DNA of 64,000 bases from Nocardioides zeae (GCF_010686755.1 NZ_JAAGXA010000017.1:1-64000), one strand, 5' to 3'. Positions 27,119 to 37,850 are shown, counted from the first letter of the stretch. The notes: generated from the sequence alone by a model not told the origin. Program-made: numbers and translations.

Positions 27119-27165
27119 CGAGTTGTCACGTACGCAGCGTCCGACGCGACGTACGTGACAACTCG
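27119..27165. repeat. 47-bp hairpin with perfect 16-bp arms inside the rhamnose operon
   Basis: Arms CGAGTTGTCACGTACG (27119-27134) and its exact complement (27150-27165) surround a 15-nt loop that itself contains a GCGTC/GACGC inner stem. It begins 9 nt after the aldolase stop and lies before rhaB. No T-tract. It could attenuate transcription, block 3' exonucleases, or be a copy of a dispersed palindromic repeat different in sequence from the GACGTCATGC family. Confidence 0.8.
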
Positions 27166-27173
27166 GCGGAGGG

Positions 27174-29228
27174 TCAGCGCAGGAAGGCCGCCGCGACGCC
27201 GGCGTCGACGGGGACGTGGAGGCCGGTGGTGTGGGTCATCTCGGGGCCGCAGAGCACGAAGACCGCGTTGGCGATGTGCTCCGGCAGCACCTCCTTCTTG
27301 AGGATGGTGCGCTGCGCGTAGAACTTGCCGAGGTCCTTCTCCTCCACGCCGTAGACCGCGGCGCGGTTGGCCCCCCAGCCCGAGGCGAAGATCCCGGAGC
27401 CCTGCACGACGCCGTCGGGGTTGACGCCGTTGACCTTGATCCCGTGGGCGCCCAGCTCCGCGGCGAGCAGCCGCACCTGGTGCGCCTGGTTGGCCTTCGT
27501 CGCGGAGTACGCGATGTTGTTCGGCCCCGCGAACACGGAGTTCTTCGACGAGATGTAGATGATGTCGCCGCCCAGCTCCTGGTCGATCATCACCCTCGCG
27601 GTCGCCTTGGCGACGAGGAACGAGCCCTTCGCCATCACGCGGTGCTGGAGGTCGAAGTCCTCGCCCGTGGTGTCGAGCAGCGCCTTGGACAGCGACAGCC
27701 CGGCGTTGTTGACGACGAGGTCGACGCCGCCGAAGGCCAGCACCGTCGCATCCACGGCCGCCTGCACGGCCGCCTCGTCGGACACGTCCGCCGCGACGCC
27801 GATCGCCACGTCGGCGCCACCGATCTCCGCGGCCGCGGCCTCTGCCTTCTCGAGGCTGAGGTCGGCCACGACGACGACCGCGCCCTCCCCGGCCAGCTTC
27901 TTCGCGGTGGCCTTGCCGATGCCGCCGGCGGCGCCGGTGACGAGCGCGATCCGACCCGCGAGGGGCTTCGGCTGCGGCATGCGCTGGAGCTTCGCCTCCT
28001 CGAGCGCCCAGTACTCGATGCGGAACTTCTCCGCCTCGTCGATCGGCGCGTAGGTCGACAGCCCCTCGGCGCCGCGCATCACGTTGATGGCGTTGACGTA
28101 GAACTCGCCTGCGACGCGCGCGGTCTGCTTGTCCTTGCCGTAGGAGAACATCCCGACGCCGGGCACGAGCACGATCAGCGGGTCGGCGCCACGGATGGCC
28201 GGGCTGTCGGGCGTCGCGTTGCGGTCGTAGTAGCCCTGGTAGTCGGCGCGGTACTCCTCGTGCAGCTCCTTGAGCCGCGCGATCGAGTCCTCCACCGAGG
28301 CCGACGCCGGCAGGTCGAGCACGAGCGGCTTCACCTTGGTGCGCAGGAAGTGGTCGGGGCACGAGGTGCCCAGCGCGGCCAGCCGCGGGTGCTCGGCGGC
28401 GGCCAGGAAGTCGAGCACGACCGACGAGTCGGTGAAGTGGCCGACCATCGAGCGCCCGGCCGCGGCCGCGTCCTTCGACGCGATGCCGCGGATGGTGCCG
28501 GCCAGGGCGGCGGCCTTCGCCCGGCGCTCGGCCTCGGGCAGCGCGCCGTACCCCTCGAGCGGGGCACCGAAGGGCTCCGCCTTGCTGTGCTCCGCGATGT
28601 ACGCCGCAGCCGTGTCGATGATCCAGAGGCTGTTGGTCTCCGCCTCCTCCGACGTGTCGCCCCACGCGGTGATGCCGTGGCCGCCGAGGATGCAGCCGAC
28701 CGCCTGCGGGTTCTTCTCCTTGATCTCGGCGATGTCGAGGCCGAGCTGGAAGCCGGGACGGCGCCACGGCACCCACACGACCTTGTCGCCGAAGACCTGC
28801 TGCGTCAGCGAGGGCCCGTCGGCCGCGGTCGCGATCGCGATGCCCGAGTCGGGGTGCAGGTGGTCGACGTGCGCCGCGTCCACGAGGCCGTGCATGGCGG
28901 TGTCGATCGACGGCGCCGCACCGCCCTTGCCGTGGAGGCAGTAGTCGAACGCCGCGACCATCTCGTCCTCGCGGTCGATGCCCGGGTAGACGTCGACGAG
29001 CGCGCGCATCCGGTCGAGCCGCAGCACCGCGAGACCCGACTCCTTCAGGGTGCCGAGGTCGCCGCCCGAGCCCTTGACCCACACGAGCTCGACGGGCTGG
29101 CCCGTCACCGGGTCGGTCTCGGTGCCCTTCGCGGACGTGTTGCCGCCGGCGTAGTTGGTGTTCTTCGGGTCGGAGCCCAGCCGGTTGGACCGGGCGATCA
29201 GCTGCTGCGGGACGGTGAGATCAGTCAT
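27174..29228 (-). CDS. Bifunctional rhamnulose-1-phosphate aldolase / short-chain dehydrogenase (RhaEW/RhaD type)
   Basis: A 684-residue fusion. Residues ~1-400 are a class II aldolase domain (GGNTSAKGTE near the N-terminus, DHLHPDSGIAIA with zinc ligands, GHGITAWGDT). Residues ~430-684 are a short-chain dehydrogenase (VTGAAGGIGKATAKKLAGEG nucleotide loop, NNAGLS, YSATKANQAHQ catalytic Tyr/Lys). The aldolase half cleaves L-rhamnulose 1-phosphate to dihydroxyacetone phosphate and L-lactaldehyde; the dehydrogenase half is thought to oxidise the lactaldehyde. Common in actinobacteria and rhizobia. Coupled in order with isomerase and kinase. Confidence 0.93.
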   Translation of the reverse strand: MTDLTVPQQLIARSNRLGSDPKNTNYAGGNTSAKGTETDPVTGQPVELVWVKGSGGDLGTLKESGLAVLRLDRMRALVDVYPGIDREDEMVAAFDYCLHGKGGAAPSIDTAMHGLVDAAHVDHLHPDSGIAIATAADGPSLTQQVFGDKVVWVPWRRPGFQLGLDIAEIKEKNPQAVGCILGGHGITAWGDTSEEAETNSLWIIDTAAAYIAEHSKAEPFGAPLEGYGALPEAERRAKAAALAGTIRGIASKDAAAAGRSMVGHFTDSSVVLDFLAAAEHPRLAALGTSCPDHFLRTKVKPLVLDLPASASVEDSIARLKELHEEYRADYQGYYDRNATPDSPAIRGADPLIVLVPGVGMFSYGKDKQTARVAGEFYVNAINVMRGAEGLSTYAPIDEAEKFRIEYWALEEAKLQRMPQPKPLAGRIALVTGAAGGIGKATAKKLAGEGAVVVVADLSLEKAEAAAAEIGGADVAIGVAADVSDEAAVQAAVDATVLAFGGVDLVVNNAGLSLSKALLDTTGEDFDLQHRVMAKGSFLVAKATARVMIDQELGGDIIYISSKNSVFAGPNNIAYSATKANQAHQVRLLAAELGAHGIKVNGVNPDGVVQGSGIFASGWGANRAAVYGVEEKDLGKFYAQRTILKKEVLPEHIANAVFVLCGPEMTHTTGLHVPVDAGVAAAFLR

Positions 29229-29298
29229 CTCGGGTGGTTCCTCTGGGTGTGAGGGCGGGCGGGATCGGTACGACGGGGGGCGGGTCGCGCGGCCGGGC

Positions 29299-30462
29299 TC
29301 AGCTCCAGCCGACCTGCGTGCCGCCGACGCGGGCGGCCTCGAGGCCCTCCTGGTGCCCGCTCGCGGCGTACGCCTTGGCGGGGTGGGCGGGCAGGCCGCG
29401 GGACTCGCGCCAGGCGGCGAGGTCGGCGCGGACGTCGGTGGAGAACGCGTCCATGAAGATCTCGTGCGCGTCGAGCACCTCGCCGGCCTCCTGGGCGCCG
29501 GTGAGCGCCTCGCGGTCGAGCAGCAGCGCGCGAGCGGTCATCTCCTGCACGTTGAGCACGGAGCGGATCTGGCCCGGGATCTTCTTCTCGATGTTGTGGC
29601 ACTGGTCGAGCATCAGCGCGACCTCGGAGTCCTCGTCGAGCCCGCCGCCGCGGATCACCTCGACCATGATGCGGAAGAGCTGGAACGGGTCGGCCGCGCC
29701 CACGATGAGGTCGTCGTCGGCGTAGAACCGCGAGTTGAAGTCGAACGAGCCGAGCTTCCCCAGCCGCAGGAGCTGCGCCACGATGAACTCGATGTTGGTG
29801 CCCGGCGCGTGGTGGCCGGTGTCGAGGCAGACCTTCGCGCGGTCGCCGAGGGCGCTCACCTGCACGTACGACGTGCCCCAGTCCGGCACGTCCGTGTGGT
29901 AGAAGGCCGGCTCGAAGAACTTGTACTCGAGCACGAGGCGCTGCGTCTCGCCCAGCCGCTCGTAGATCGCGGCGAGCGACTCGGAGAGGCGGTCCTGGCG
30001 GCCGCGCATGTCGGCCTGCCCCGGGTAGTTCGACCCCTCGGCCAGCCAGATCTTGAGGTCGCGCGAGCCGGTCGCGTCCATGACGTCGATGCACTCGAAG
30101 TGGTGGTCGATCGCCTTCTGGCGGATCTTCGGGTCGGTGTGCGTCAGGGCGCCGAGCTTGTAGTCGTCGTCCTGGAACGTGTTGGAGTTGATCGTCCCGA
30201 GCGCGATGCCCTGGTCCTCGGCGTAGCGGCGCAGCGCCGCCCAGTCGTCCACGAGGTCCCACGGGATGTGGAGCGCGACGGCCGGGGCGAGGCCGGTGAA
30301 GCGGTTCACCGTCGCGGCGTCGGCGATCTTCTCCTCCACCGAGCGGGGCGTGCCGGGCGTGCCGAAGACCTTGAAGCGGGTGCCCGAGTTGCCGTAGGCC
30401 CAGGACGGGACCTCGATCGCCAGACGCTCCAGCGTGGGCGTGATGTCGGCGAAGCTGGTCAT
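29299..30462 (-). CDS. rhaI: L-rhamnose isomerase (RhaI type)
   Basis: A 387-residue xylose-isomerase-fold enzyme: AVALHIPWD, then INSNTFQDDDYKLGALTHTD, KIWLAEGSNYPGQ, VLEYKFFEPAFYHTD and CLDTGHHAPGTNIE provide the metal-binding Glu/Asp/His set of the Pseudomonas-type L-rhamnose isomerase. It converts L-rhamnose to L-rhamnulose. Start ATG 30462 overlaps the stop of the mutarotase by 4 nt (ATGA). A 70-bp gap separates it from the aldolase. Confidence 0.93.
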   Translation of the reverse strand: MTSFADITPTLERLAIEVPSWAYGNSGTRFKVFGTPGTPRSVEEKIADAATVNRFTGLAPAVALHIPWDLVDDWAALRRYAEDQGIALGTINSNTFQDDDYKLGALTHTDPKIRQKAIDHHFECIDVMDATGSRDLKIWLAEGSNYPGQADMRGRQDRLSESLAAIYERLGETQRLVLEYKFFEPAFYHTDVPDWGTSYVQVSALGDRAKVCLDTGHHAPGTNIEFIVAQLLRLGKLGSFDFNSRFYADDDLIVGAADPFQLFRIMVEVIRGGGLDEDSEVALMLDQCHNIEKKIPGQIRSVLNVQEMTARALLLDREALTGAQEAGEVLDAHEIFMDAFSTDVRADLAAWRESRGLPAHPAKAYAASGHQEGLEAARVGGTQVGWS

Positions 30463-30887
30463 GCGGGCTCTCCCTCGGTACGGCGGGTGGTGGGGTCGGT
30501 CGGTGCGGCGGGGGTGCCGGCGGGGGTGGGGGTGCGGGTGGGCAGGTCGGCGGCGGCGAGCTGGTCCTCGAGGTGGAAGACCTCGTCCAGCCGCACGAAC
30601 CCGGTGTCGGGGGCGGCGCCCTCGAGGTCGACGAAGAAGGCGCCCATCTCGGCCTGCCAGCGGGCGTTCACGTCGGTGGCCGCCATCGCTGCCTGCGCCT
30701 CGGCGAGGGTGCCGGCGACCTCGACGTACCCGATGAGGAGGCCGTCGGGCCGGAGGAACAACGAGTAGTTGCGCCATCCGGCGTCACGCAGCGCCTCGAG
30801 CATGGCGGGCCAGACGGCGGCGTGCCGCTCGGCGTACTCCTCCAGGCGGTCCGGCCGGACCTGCAGCTGGAAGCAGACGCGCTCCAT
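30459..30887 (-). CDS. rhaM: L-rhamnose mutarotase with C-terminal extension
   Basis: A 142-residue protein. Residues 1-~105 match the dimeric ferredoxin-like mutarotase: FQLQVRPDRLEEYAERHAAVWPAML, NYSLFLRPDGLLIGYVE, MGAFFVDLEG, LDEVFHLE. It interconverts alpha and beta L-rhamnopyranose. The last ~35 residues, Pro/Thr/Ala-rich, exceed the usual ~104-residue length and are probably disordered. ATG 30887 follows GAGGAGGGATCC, a strong SD. First gene of the catabolic operon; a LacI operator lies 25 bp upstream. Confidence 0.9.
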   Translation of the reverse strand: MERVCFQLQVRPDRLEEYAERHAAVWPAMLEALRDAGWRNYSLFLRPDGLLIGYVEVAGTLAEAQAAMAATDVNARWQAEMGAFFVDLEGAAPDTGFVRLDEVFHLEDQLAAADLPTRTPTPAGTPAAPTDPTTRRTEGEPA

Positions 30888-30911
30888 GGATCCCTCCTCG
30901 GGACAGTGCGA

Positions 30912-30925
30912 TTGAATCGTTTCAA
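30912..30925. promoter_or_regulatory. LacI-family operator of the rhamnose catabolic operon
   Basis: TTGAATCGTTTCAA, a 14-bp palindrome with a central CG as expected for LacI-family sites. It is essentially identical to the sites at 35871-35886 and 35940-35955 that flank the divergent lacI/transporter promoters, which defines a small regulon. Confidence 0.82.
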
Positions 30926-30944
30926 ACTGACGGCGTGCGAGTCC

Positions 30945-30985
30945 CCGTGGGACCGGCGCCACCCGGGGGGGTGCCGGTCCCACGG
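30945..30985 (-). terminator. Terminator hairpin after the rhamnose transporter operon
   Basis: Arms CCGTGGGACCGGCGCC (30945-30960) and GGTGCCGGTCCCACGG (30970-30985) pair with one mismatch across a 9-nt loop. It begins 10 nt beyond the stop of the binding-protein gene and separates the transporter operon from the catabolic operon. Confidence 0.78.
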
Positions 30986-30994
30986 AGCGGTGGA

Positions 30995-32017
30995 TCAGAA
31001 GTCGAAGTCGCCGACGTTGTCGACCGTGAAGACGGTCGGCTCGCCGAGGACGACCTCGCCGTTCGCGCCCACGGTGTACTCACCGAGGTCGCCCGCCTCG
31101 AAGGTGTCGCCCTCCTCGCCGGTGATGTCGCCCTCGACCAGCGCGTGGGCGGCGTACGCGGCCAGGTAGCCGAGCTCCTCCGGGTTCCACAGCGCGAACG
31201 CGGTGACGGTGCCGTCCTCGAGGTACTCGCGCATCTGGTTGGGCGTGCCGAGACCGGTCAGCGCGACCTGGCCCTTGTACTGCGACGTCGAGAGGTAGCG
31301 CGCCGCGGCGGCGATGCCGACCGTGGTCGGGCTGATGATGCCCTTGAGGTCGGGGTGCGACTGCAGCAGCGCCGCCGTCTTGTCGAACGAGGTCTGGTCG
31401 TCGTCGTCGCCGTAGACGGTCTCGACGATGTCGATGTCGGGGTACTCCGAGGCGGCGTACTCCTCCATGAGGTCGATCCAGGCGTTCTGGTTGGTCGCGT
31501 TGGCGGCGGCGGACAGGATCGCCACCTCGCCCTCGCCACCGATCTGCTCGGCGACCAGGTCGACCTGCGCCTCGGCGATGCCCTCGGCGGTGGCCTGGTT
31601 GACGAAGAGGTCGCGGTACTCGGCGTCCACGTCGGAGTCGAAGGTGACGACCTTGACGCCGGCGTCGCGGGCCTCCTCGAGCGCGTCGCCCAGGGCGGTC
31701 GGGTCGTTGGCCGAGATCACGAGGGCGCCGACGCCCTGCTGGGCGGCGGTGTTGATGAACGGGACCTGCGCGTCGGGGGTCGCGTTGGTGGGGCCGACCT
31801 CCTCGAACGTGCCACCGAAGGCCTTGACCGCGTCCTCGCCACCGGTGCTGGAGGCGTCGAAGTAGGGGTTGCCGAGGTTCTTCGGCAGGAAGGTGATGGT
31901 CTCGGCCGAGTCGCCGCTGCCGCCGTCGCCGTCGCCGCCACCGCAGGCGGTGAGGGCCGTGCTCGCGGCGAGGGTGAGGGCGACGAGCGCGGTCGCGCGC
32001 CGGGAGTTGAACTTCAT
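30995..32017 (-). CDS. rhaS: Rhamnose ABC transporter substrate-binding lipoprotein
   Basis: A 340-residue periplasmic-binding-protein-1-type lipoprotein with lipobox LTACGGG (about Cys25). Lobe 1 begins TITFLPKNLGNPYFD and includes ALVISANDPTALGDAL; lobe 2 includes GIISPTTVGIAAAARYL. The pattern matches RhaS binding proteins. It captures L-rhamnose outside the cell for the RhaTPQ importer encoded just upstream in the same operon (75-bp gap after RhaQ). Confidence 0.9.
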   Translation of the reverse strand: MKFNSRRATALVALTLAASTALTACGGGDGDGGSGDSAETITFLPKNLGNPYFDASSTGGEDAVKAFGGTFEEVGPTNATPDAQVPFINTAAQQGVGALVISANDPTALGDALEEARDAGVKVVTFDSDVDAEYRDLFVNQATAEGIAEAQVDLVAEQIGGEGEVAILSAAANATNQNAWIDLMEEYAASEYPDIDIVETVYGDDDDQTSFDKTAALLQSHPDLKGIISPTTVGIAAAARYLSTSQYKGQVALTGLGTPNQMREYLEDGTVTAFALWNPEELGYLAAYAAHALVEGDITGEEGDTFEAGDLGEYTVGANGEVVLGEPTVFTVDNVGDFDF

Positions 32018-32092
32018 CGTTCTGCCTTTCGGTCGGGGCGGTGCCCGGGATCGAGTGGTGCTGCTGGAGGAACAGGTGGAACGGGAGGTGCG

Positions 32093-33178
32093 TCAGGTCC
32101 GACGCGGGCGGCGCGACAGCGCGCCCTTCACTCCGGCGGGCAGGCGCCCCGAGACCCACGAGAGGAAGCTGGGGGCCACCACGGAGGCGATCAGCAGCAG
32201 GCCGATCACGATGGTGGTGACGTTCTCGGTCTCACCCTGCAGTCGCATCGCGCTGGAGATGACACCGATGAGGAGCACGCCGGCGACGACGCCGTGGAGG
32301 GCGCCGCGGCCGCCGAAGATCGACACGCCGCCGAGGAGCACGGCCGCGATGACCTGCAGCTCGAGGCCGTTGGCCGCGTCGCCGCGGGCCAGGTCGTAGC
32401 GGAGCGTGTAGTAGACGCCCGCCAGGCCCGAGACCGCGCCGGCGAGCACGAAGAGCAGCAGCTTGGTGCGGGCGACGTCGACGCCCGAGAAGCGGGCGGC
32501 CTCGTCGTTGAGGCCGATCTCGTAGACCCCGCGACCGAAGCCGGAGAAGTGGAGCAGCAGGACGAAGACGACGGCGAGCACGCCGAAGACCACGAGCACC
32601 TGCGGGTAGCTGGTCTCCCCGATCCGCTCCTTGACCCGGTCGGTCCACGCCTCGGGGAACCCGGTCTTCGCCTCGGTGCCGAGGAGGCCCACCGCGATGC
32701 CGCGGTAGAGCGCCAGCGTGCCGATGGTGACGGCGAGGGACGGGAGCCCGACGTACCCCACGAGGAACCCGTTGAAGAGGCCGCACAGGGCGCCGACCGC
32801 GACGGCGACGAGCGCCGCCTGGCCGAAGCCCCAGCCCGCGTCGATCGTCAGCAGGCCGGTGACCGCGCTGGTGAGCACGACGGTGCTGGCGACCGACAGG
32901 TCGATCTCGCCGGTGATGATGACGAGCGTCATCGGCAGCGCGATCAGCAGGATCGGCATGAGGTCGAGGAACAGGTAGTAGAGCGTCAGCGGGCCGTCGA
33001 AGTTTGGCACCGACGAGGTCGCCCACGTGAACACGACGACGAGGAGCAGGATGACGGCCGTCTCGCGCGTCAGCAGCCAGCGCTGCCACGCGGGGCGGGC
33101 GTACGACGCGTAGGTGCGCGCCTCGCCCTTGCTGAGCCCCACGGGAGCGGTGCCGCGGGTGGGGGTGGAGGCGGACAT
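32093..33178 (-). CDS. rhaQ: Rhamnose ABC transporter permease (RhaQ)
   Basis: A 361-residue ribose/AraH-type permease with 8-10 membrane segments; LVIITGEIDLSVAS and VAAVLLGGVSIFGGRG are family motifs. It forms the channel with RhaP. The ATG at 33178 overlaps the RhaP stop by 1 nt (TGATG), so translation is coupled. Confidence 0.88.
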   Translation of the reverse strand: MSASTPTRGTAPVGLSKGEARTYASYARPAWQRWLLTRETAVILLLVVVFTWATSSVPNFDGPLTLYYLFLDLMPILLIALPMTLVIITGEIDLSVASTVVLTSAVTGLLTIDAGWGFGQAALVAVAVGALCGLFNGFLVGYVGLPSLAVTIGTLALYRGIAVGLLGTEAKTGFPEAWTDRVKERIGETSYPQVLVVFGVLAVVFVLLLHFSGFGRGVYEIGLNDEAARFSGVDVARTKLLLFVLAGAVSGLAGVYYTLRYDLARGDAANGLELQVIAAVLLGGVSIFGGRGALHGVVAGVLLIGVISSAMRLQGETENVTTIVIGLLLIASVVAPSFLSWVSGRLPAGVKGALSRRPRRT

Positions 33179-34232
33179 CAGTCCTCCCTCTCTTCGTCGA
33201 GGCGGCGGGCGCGTCGGGCCGCGAGGAGGCGGTCGAGCACGACGGCGCCGAGGATGAGCGCACCGACGACGGCGCGCTGCCAGAACTCCGGGATGCCGAG
33301 GATGGGCAGCGCCCGGTTGATGGTCACGAGGAGCACGGCGCCGATGGCGGCGCCCCACACCGTGCCGCTGCCACCGAAGATCGCGACGCCGCCGATGACC
33401 GCGGCGCCGACCGCCTGCAGCTCGATGCCGTTGCCGACCGAGGAGGAGACGGAGCCGTAGCGGGCGGCGTGGAGCACGCCGGCCAGCCCGGCGAGCGCGC
33501 CGCAGAGCACGAAGGCGGTGAGCACCCGGGTGGGGACCTTGAGGCCGTAGAGCCGCGCGGCGTCCGGGTCGGACCCGATCGCGTAGAGCTCCCGGCCCGA
33601 GCGCGCGGTGTGCAGGTAGTAGCCCACCGCCGCGACGACGAGCAGGGCCACGATGGTCAGCACCGGGATGCCGAGGAGCGAGCTCGTGCCCAGCGAGAGG
33701 AAGTCCTTGGGCATCTGGTCGGCCGTGATCCGGTCGCTGCCGGCCCAGCTGAGCATGGCGCCGCGGTAGACGTACATCGTGCCGAGCGTGATGACGAGCG
33801 CGGGCACGCCGGCGTAGGCCACCAGCACGCCGTTGACCACGCCGAGCAGGGCGCCCATCGCCACGCCGGCGAGCACGACGACGGGGATCGGCAGGCCCGG
33901 CTGGTCGATGAACAGCCGGCCCGTCAGGTAGGCCGTCAGGGCCATCGTCGAGCCGACCGACAGGTCGACGCTGCGGGTGACGATGACGAGCATCTGGCCC
34001 GCGGCGAGGAGCAGCAGGATCGACGGCGTCAGCAGCAGGTCGCGCCAGCCGTCGCCGGAGAGGAGGAAGCTGTCGTTGCGCGCCGTCGCGGCCGCGACGA
34101 CGAGCAGGAGCACGACCGCGACGGCGATCTCGCGGGAGCGGAGCGCGTGGCCGAGCGCGGCGCGCACGCGCCCGCCGGACGCTCCGGAGCCGCTCGGGGC
34201 GCCGCCCGTGGACGGCGGGGCGAGGGTGGCGC

Positions 34233-34236
<4 letters not shown>
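33178..34236 (-). CDS. rhaP: Rhamnose ABC transporter permease (RhaP)
   Basis: A 352-residue ribose-type permease, paralogous to the next gene: LVIVTRSVDLSVGSTMA and AVIGGVAIFGGSGTVWG motifs and about ten membrane segments. GTG 34236 overlaps the ATPase stop by 4 nt (GTGA). Pairs with RhaQ in the inner membrane. Confidence 0.88.
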
Positions 34237-35825
<1,589 letters not shown>

Positions 35826-35870
35826 CGGACCTGCTTCCTCCTCAGGTGGTGCCGCTCGGGCGCTGAACCG

Positions 35871-35886
35871 ATTGAATCGTTTCAAT
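35871..35886. promoter_or_regulatory. LacI-family operator upstream of the rhamnose transporter operon
   Basis: ATTGAATCGTTTCAAT lies 46 bp upstream of the rhaT start and about 100 bp upstream of the divergent lacI gene. Same core as the site at 30912. Confidence 0.82.
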
Positions 35887-35939
35887 GTGAGTGGCGTCAC
35901 GGACGGTACGCCCGCCCACGAGCGCTTGTCAACGGCCCG

Positions 35940-35955
35940 ATTGAATCGTGTCAAT
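35940..35955. promoter_or_regulatory. LacI-family operator at the lacI promoter (autoregulation)
   Basis: ATTGAATCGTGTCAAT, one base off the other two operators. It lies 30 bp upstream of the lacI ATG, and a TTAGCG hexamer ~10 nt before that ATG could serve as the -10 of a leaderless or near-leaderless transcript. The 69-bp centre-to-centre distance to the other operator would permit looping. Confidence 0.78.
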
Positions 35956-35985
35956 CGACCGTCGCCGCGTGTTAGCGTCCGCCTC

Positions 35986-36987
35986 ATGCAGGCGCAGGTG
36001 CGGGACGTGGCACGACTCGCGGGCGTCTCGTCCGGCACCGTGTCCAACGCGCTGAACCACCCCGAGAAGGTGTCACCGGCGACCCGCGAGCGGGTGCAGC
36101 AGGCGATCGCCGAGCTCGGGTTCGTGCCCAACATCGCCGCCCGCCAGCTCCGCCGGGGCACCAACGACTCCATCGGGATGATCGTGCTCGACATCGCGAA
36201 CCCGTTCTTCACCGCGGTCGCCCGCGGCGTCGAGGAACGGCTCTCCGGCGTCGGTCGGCCGCTCGTCATGGCCCACAGCGGCCAGGACCACGAGCGGGAG
36301 AAGGCCTACCTCGACCTCTTCGCCGAGCAGCGCCTCTCCGGCGTGCTGGTGACCCCGGTCGGCCAGGTGCTCGACCGGCTGCGCCGCCTCCGCGACCGCG
36401 GTACGGCGATCGTCGTGGTCGACCGCAAGACCGGCGCCCGCGAGTTCTCGTCGGTGTCCGTCGACGACACCCTCGGCGGCACCCTCGCCACCCAGCACCT
36501 GCTCGACGTCGGACGTCGCCGCATCGCGTTCCTCGGCGGGCCCGAGCGCCTCACCCAGATCAAGCACCGCCTCGGGGCCGCCCGCCGGGCCGTCGAGCAG
36601 CACGGGAGCGGCGAGGTCTGGCACGTCGACTCCCCCACCCTCGACGTCGAGGCGGGCCGGGTCGGGGCAGCGGCGCTGCTCGACCTGCCTCCCGGGCGGC
36701 GCCCCGACGCGATCTTCGCGGCCAACGACCTCGTCGCCCTCGGCGTGCTGCAGACGCTGACGCTCGCCGGGGTGCGGGTGCCGGACGACATCGCCATCGT
36801 CGGCTACGACGACAACGAGTTCGCCGCCGCGGCCGCCATCCCGCTCACCTCGGTGCGCCAGCCCGCCGTCGAGATGGGCGCCGCCGCCACCGGACGCCTG
36901 CTCGAGGTCATCGAGGACCCGCACGCGAAGGTCGAGCACATCGTGCTGTCGCCGGAGCTCGTCGTACGGCGCTCGACGGTGGCGTGA
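35986..36987 (+). CDS. LacI family repressor of the rhamnose regulon
   Basis: A 333-residue LacI/GalR protein: DVARLAGVSSGTVSNALNHPEKVSPATRERV helix-turn-helix at residues 5-36 in two parts, hinge ARQLRRG, then a sugar-binding domain starting SIGMIVLDIANPFF and ending with VGYDDNEFAAAA and PLTSVRQP. It diverges from the transporter operon. Operators of one consensus at both operon promoters and its own promoter make it the likely L-rhamnose-responsive regulator; the inducer is inferred. Confidence 0.92.
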   Translation: MQAQVRDVARLAGVSSGTVSNALNHPEKVSPATRERVQQAIAELGFVPNIAARQLRRGTNDSIGMIVLDIANPFFTAVARGVEERLSGVGRPLVMAHSGQDHEREKAYLDLFAEQRLSGVLVTPVGQVLDRLRRLRDRGTAIVVVDRKTGAREFSSVSVDDTLGGTLATQHLLDVGRRRIAFLGGPERLTQIKHRLGAARRAVEQHGSGEVWHVDSPTLDVEAGRVGAAALLDLPPGRRPDAIFAANDLVALGVLQTLTLAGVRVPDDIAIVGYDDNEFAAAAAIPLTSVRQPAVEMGAAATGRLLEVIEDPHAKVEHIVLSPELVVRRSTVA

Positions 36988-37012
36988 GGCGCCGCGGCCT
37001 CGACAGACCTCC

Positions 37013-37060
37013 GGACGTCATGCGCTCCGGTCGCCGGAGCCACCGCGCCGCATGACGTCC
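37013..37060. repeat. 48-bp palindromic intergenic repeat, copy 1
   Basis: Ends GGACGTCATGCG and CGCATGACGTCC are perfect 12-bp inverted repeats; the GC-rich centre (CTCCGGTCGCCGGAGC) also folds. Lies between convergent lacI and phosphatase genes, where a terminator is expected. Same family as 37086, 44804, 53759, 53944 and 54144. Confidence 0.85.
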
Positions 37061-37085
37061 CGCGGTGGCCCGACCCCGACCTCCA

Positions 37086-37133
37086 GGACGTCATGCACTC
37101 CGGTCGCCGGGGGCACCGCACCGCATGACGTCC
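37086..37133. repeat. 48-bp palindromic intergenic repeat, copy 2
   Basis: Same orientation as copy 1 and 25 bp from it; ends GGACGTCATGC/GCATGACGTCC. Both copies are followed by the same CGCGGTGGCC, so a unit of at least 58 bp was duplicated in tandem. Confidence 0.85.
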
Positions 37134-37165
37134 CGCGGTGGCCGCGGGAGCGGGGCGAGCGAGGT

Positions 37166-37846
37166 TCAGGCCTCGCCCAACGCCTCCTCGGCGCGCTCGC
37201 CGGTGACGTCGTGGGCGGTGTGGTCCTCGAGCTGCTCGCCGCCGACGGGCTCCTCCGACCACCGCACGAGCTCCCAGTGGTCGCCGTCGCCCTCGAGCCA
37301 CGCGCCGCCGGTGTTCTGGATGCCGCCGAAGAGGGCGTGGTCGTCGGCGACCCCACCCAGCAGCGTCGCGATCCACGCGCGGATCGCCGCGCCGTGGGCG
37401 ACGGCGAGCACGGTGTCGTCCGGCTCGTGGCGGGCGACGATCTCCCGGACGGCGCCGTCGAAGCGGGCGTGGAACGCCGCCCCGTCCTCCCCGCCCGGCA
37501 TCGCGCCGGACAGGTCGCCGCGCATCCAGCCGCCGATGCAGGTCAGGTACGCCTTGATGGCCTCGCGGCCGCTGCCCATCTCGTGGTCGCCCGCGGCGAT
37601 CTCGCCGAGCCCCGGCAGCACGACGACCTCGAGCCCCCGGTCGGCGGCCAGCGGCGCGGCCGTCTCCTGCGCGCGGGTGCGGTCCGAGGCGTAGACCCCG
37701 ACGACCGGCTCGTCCGCCAGCGCGGGCACGAGCGCCGCCGCTTGGCGTCGACCGAGCTCCGTCAGGGGCAGGCCGGGGGCCGCGGTGTCGAGCTGGCCCG
37801 CGACGTTGGCGGGCGTCTGGCCGTGGCGGAGCAGGAGGAGGCGCAC
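37166..37846 (-). CDS. Histidine phosphatase family protein (phosphoglycerate mutase-like)
   Basis: A 226-residue branch-1 histidine phosphatase: LLRHGQTPANVAGQLDT places the catalytic His at residue 8 in the RHG motif. The second His lies in AVAHGAAIRAW and the phosphate-binding Arg in YASDRTRAQETA. It hydrolyses a small phosphorylated metabolite; substrate unknown. It starts 4 bp after the thioesterase gene and is the last gene of the acyl-CoA operon. An acidic ~30-residue tail follows the domain. Confidence 0.85.
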   Translation of the reverse strand: MRLLLLRHGQTPANVAGQLDTAAPGLPLTELGRRQAAALVPALADEPVVGVYASDRTRAQETAAPLAADRGLEVVVLPGLGEIAAGDHEMGSGREAIKAYLTCIGGWMRGDLSGAMPGGEDGAAFHARFDGAVREIVARHEPDDTVLAVAHGAAIRAWIATLLGGVADDHALFGGIQNTGGAWLEGDGDHWELVRWSEEPVGGEQLEDHTAHDVTGERAEEALGEA

Positions 37847-37850
37847 CCGC

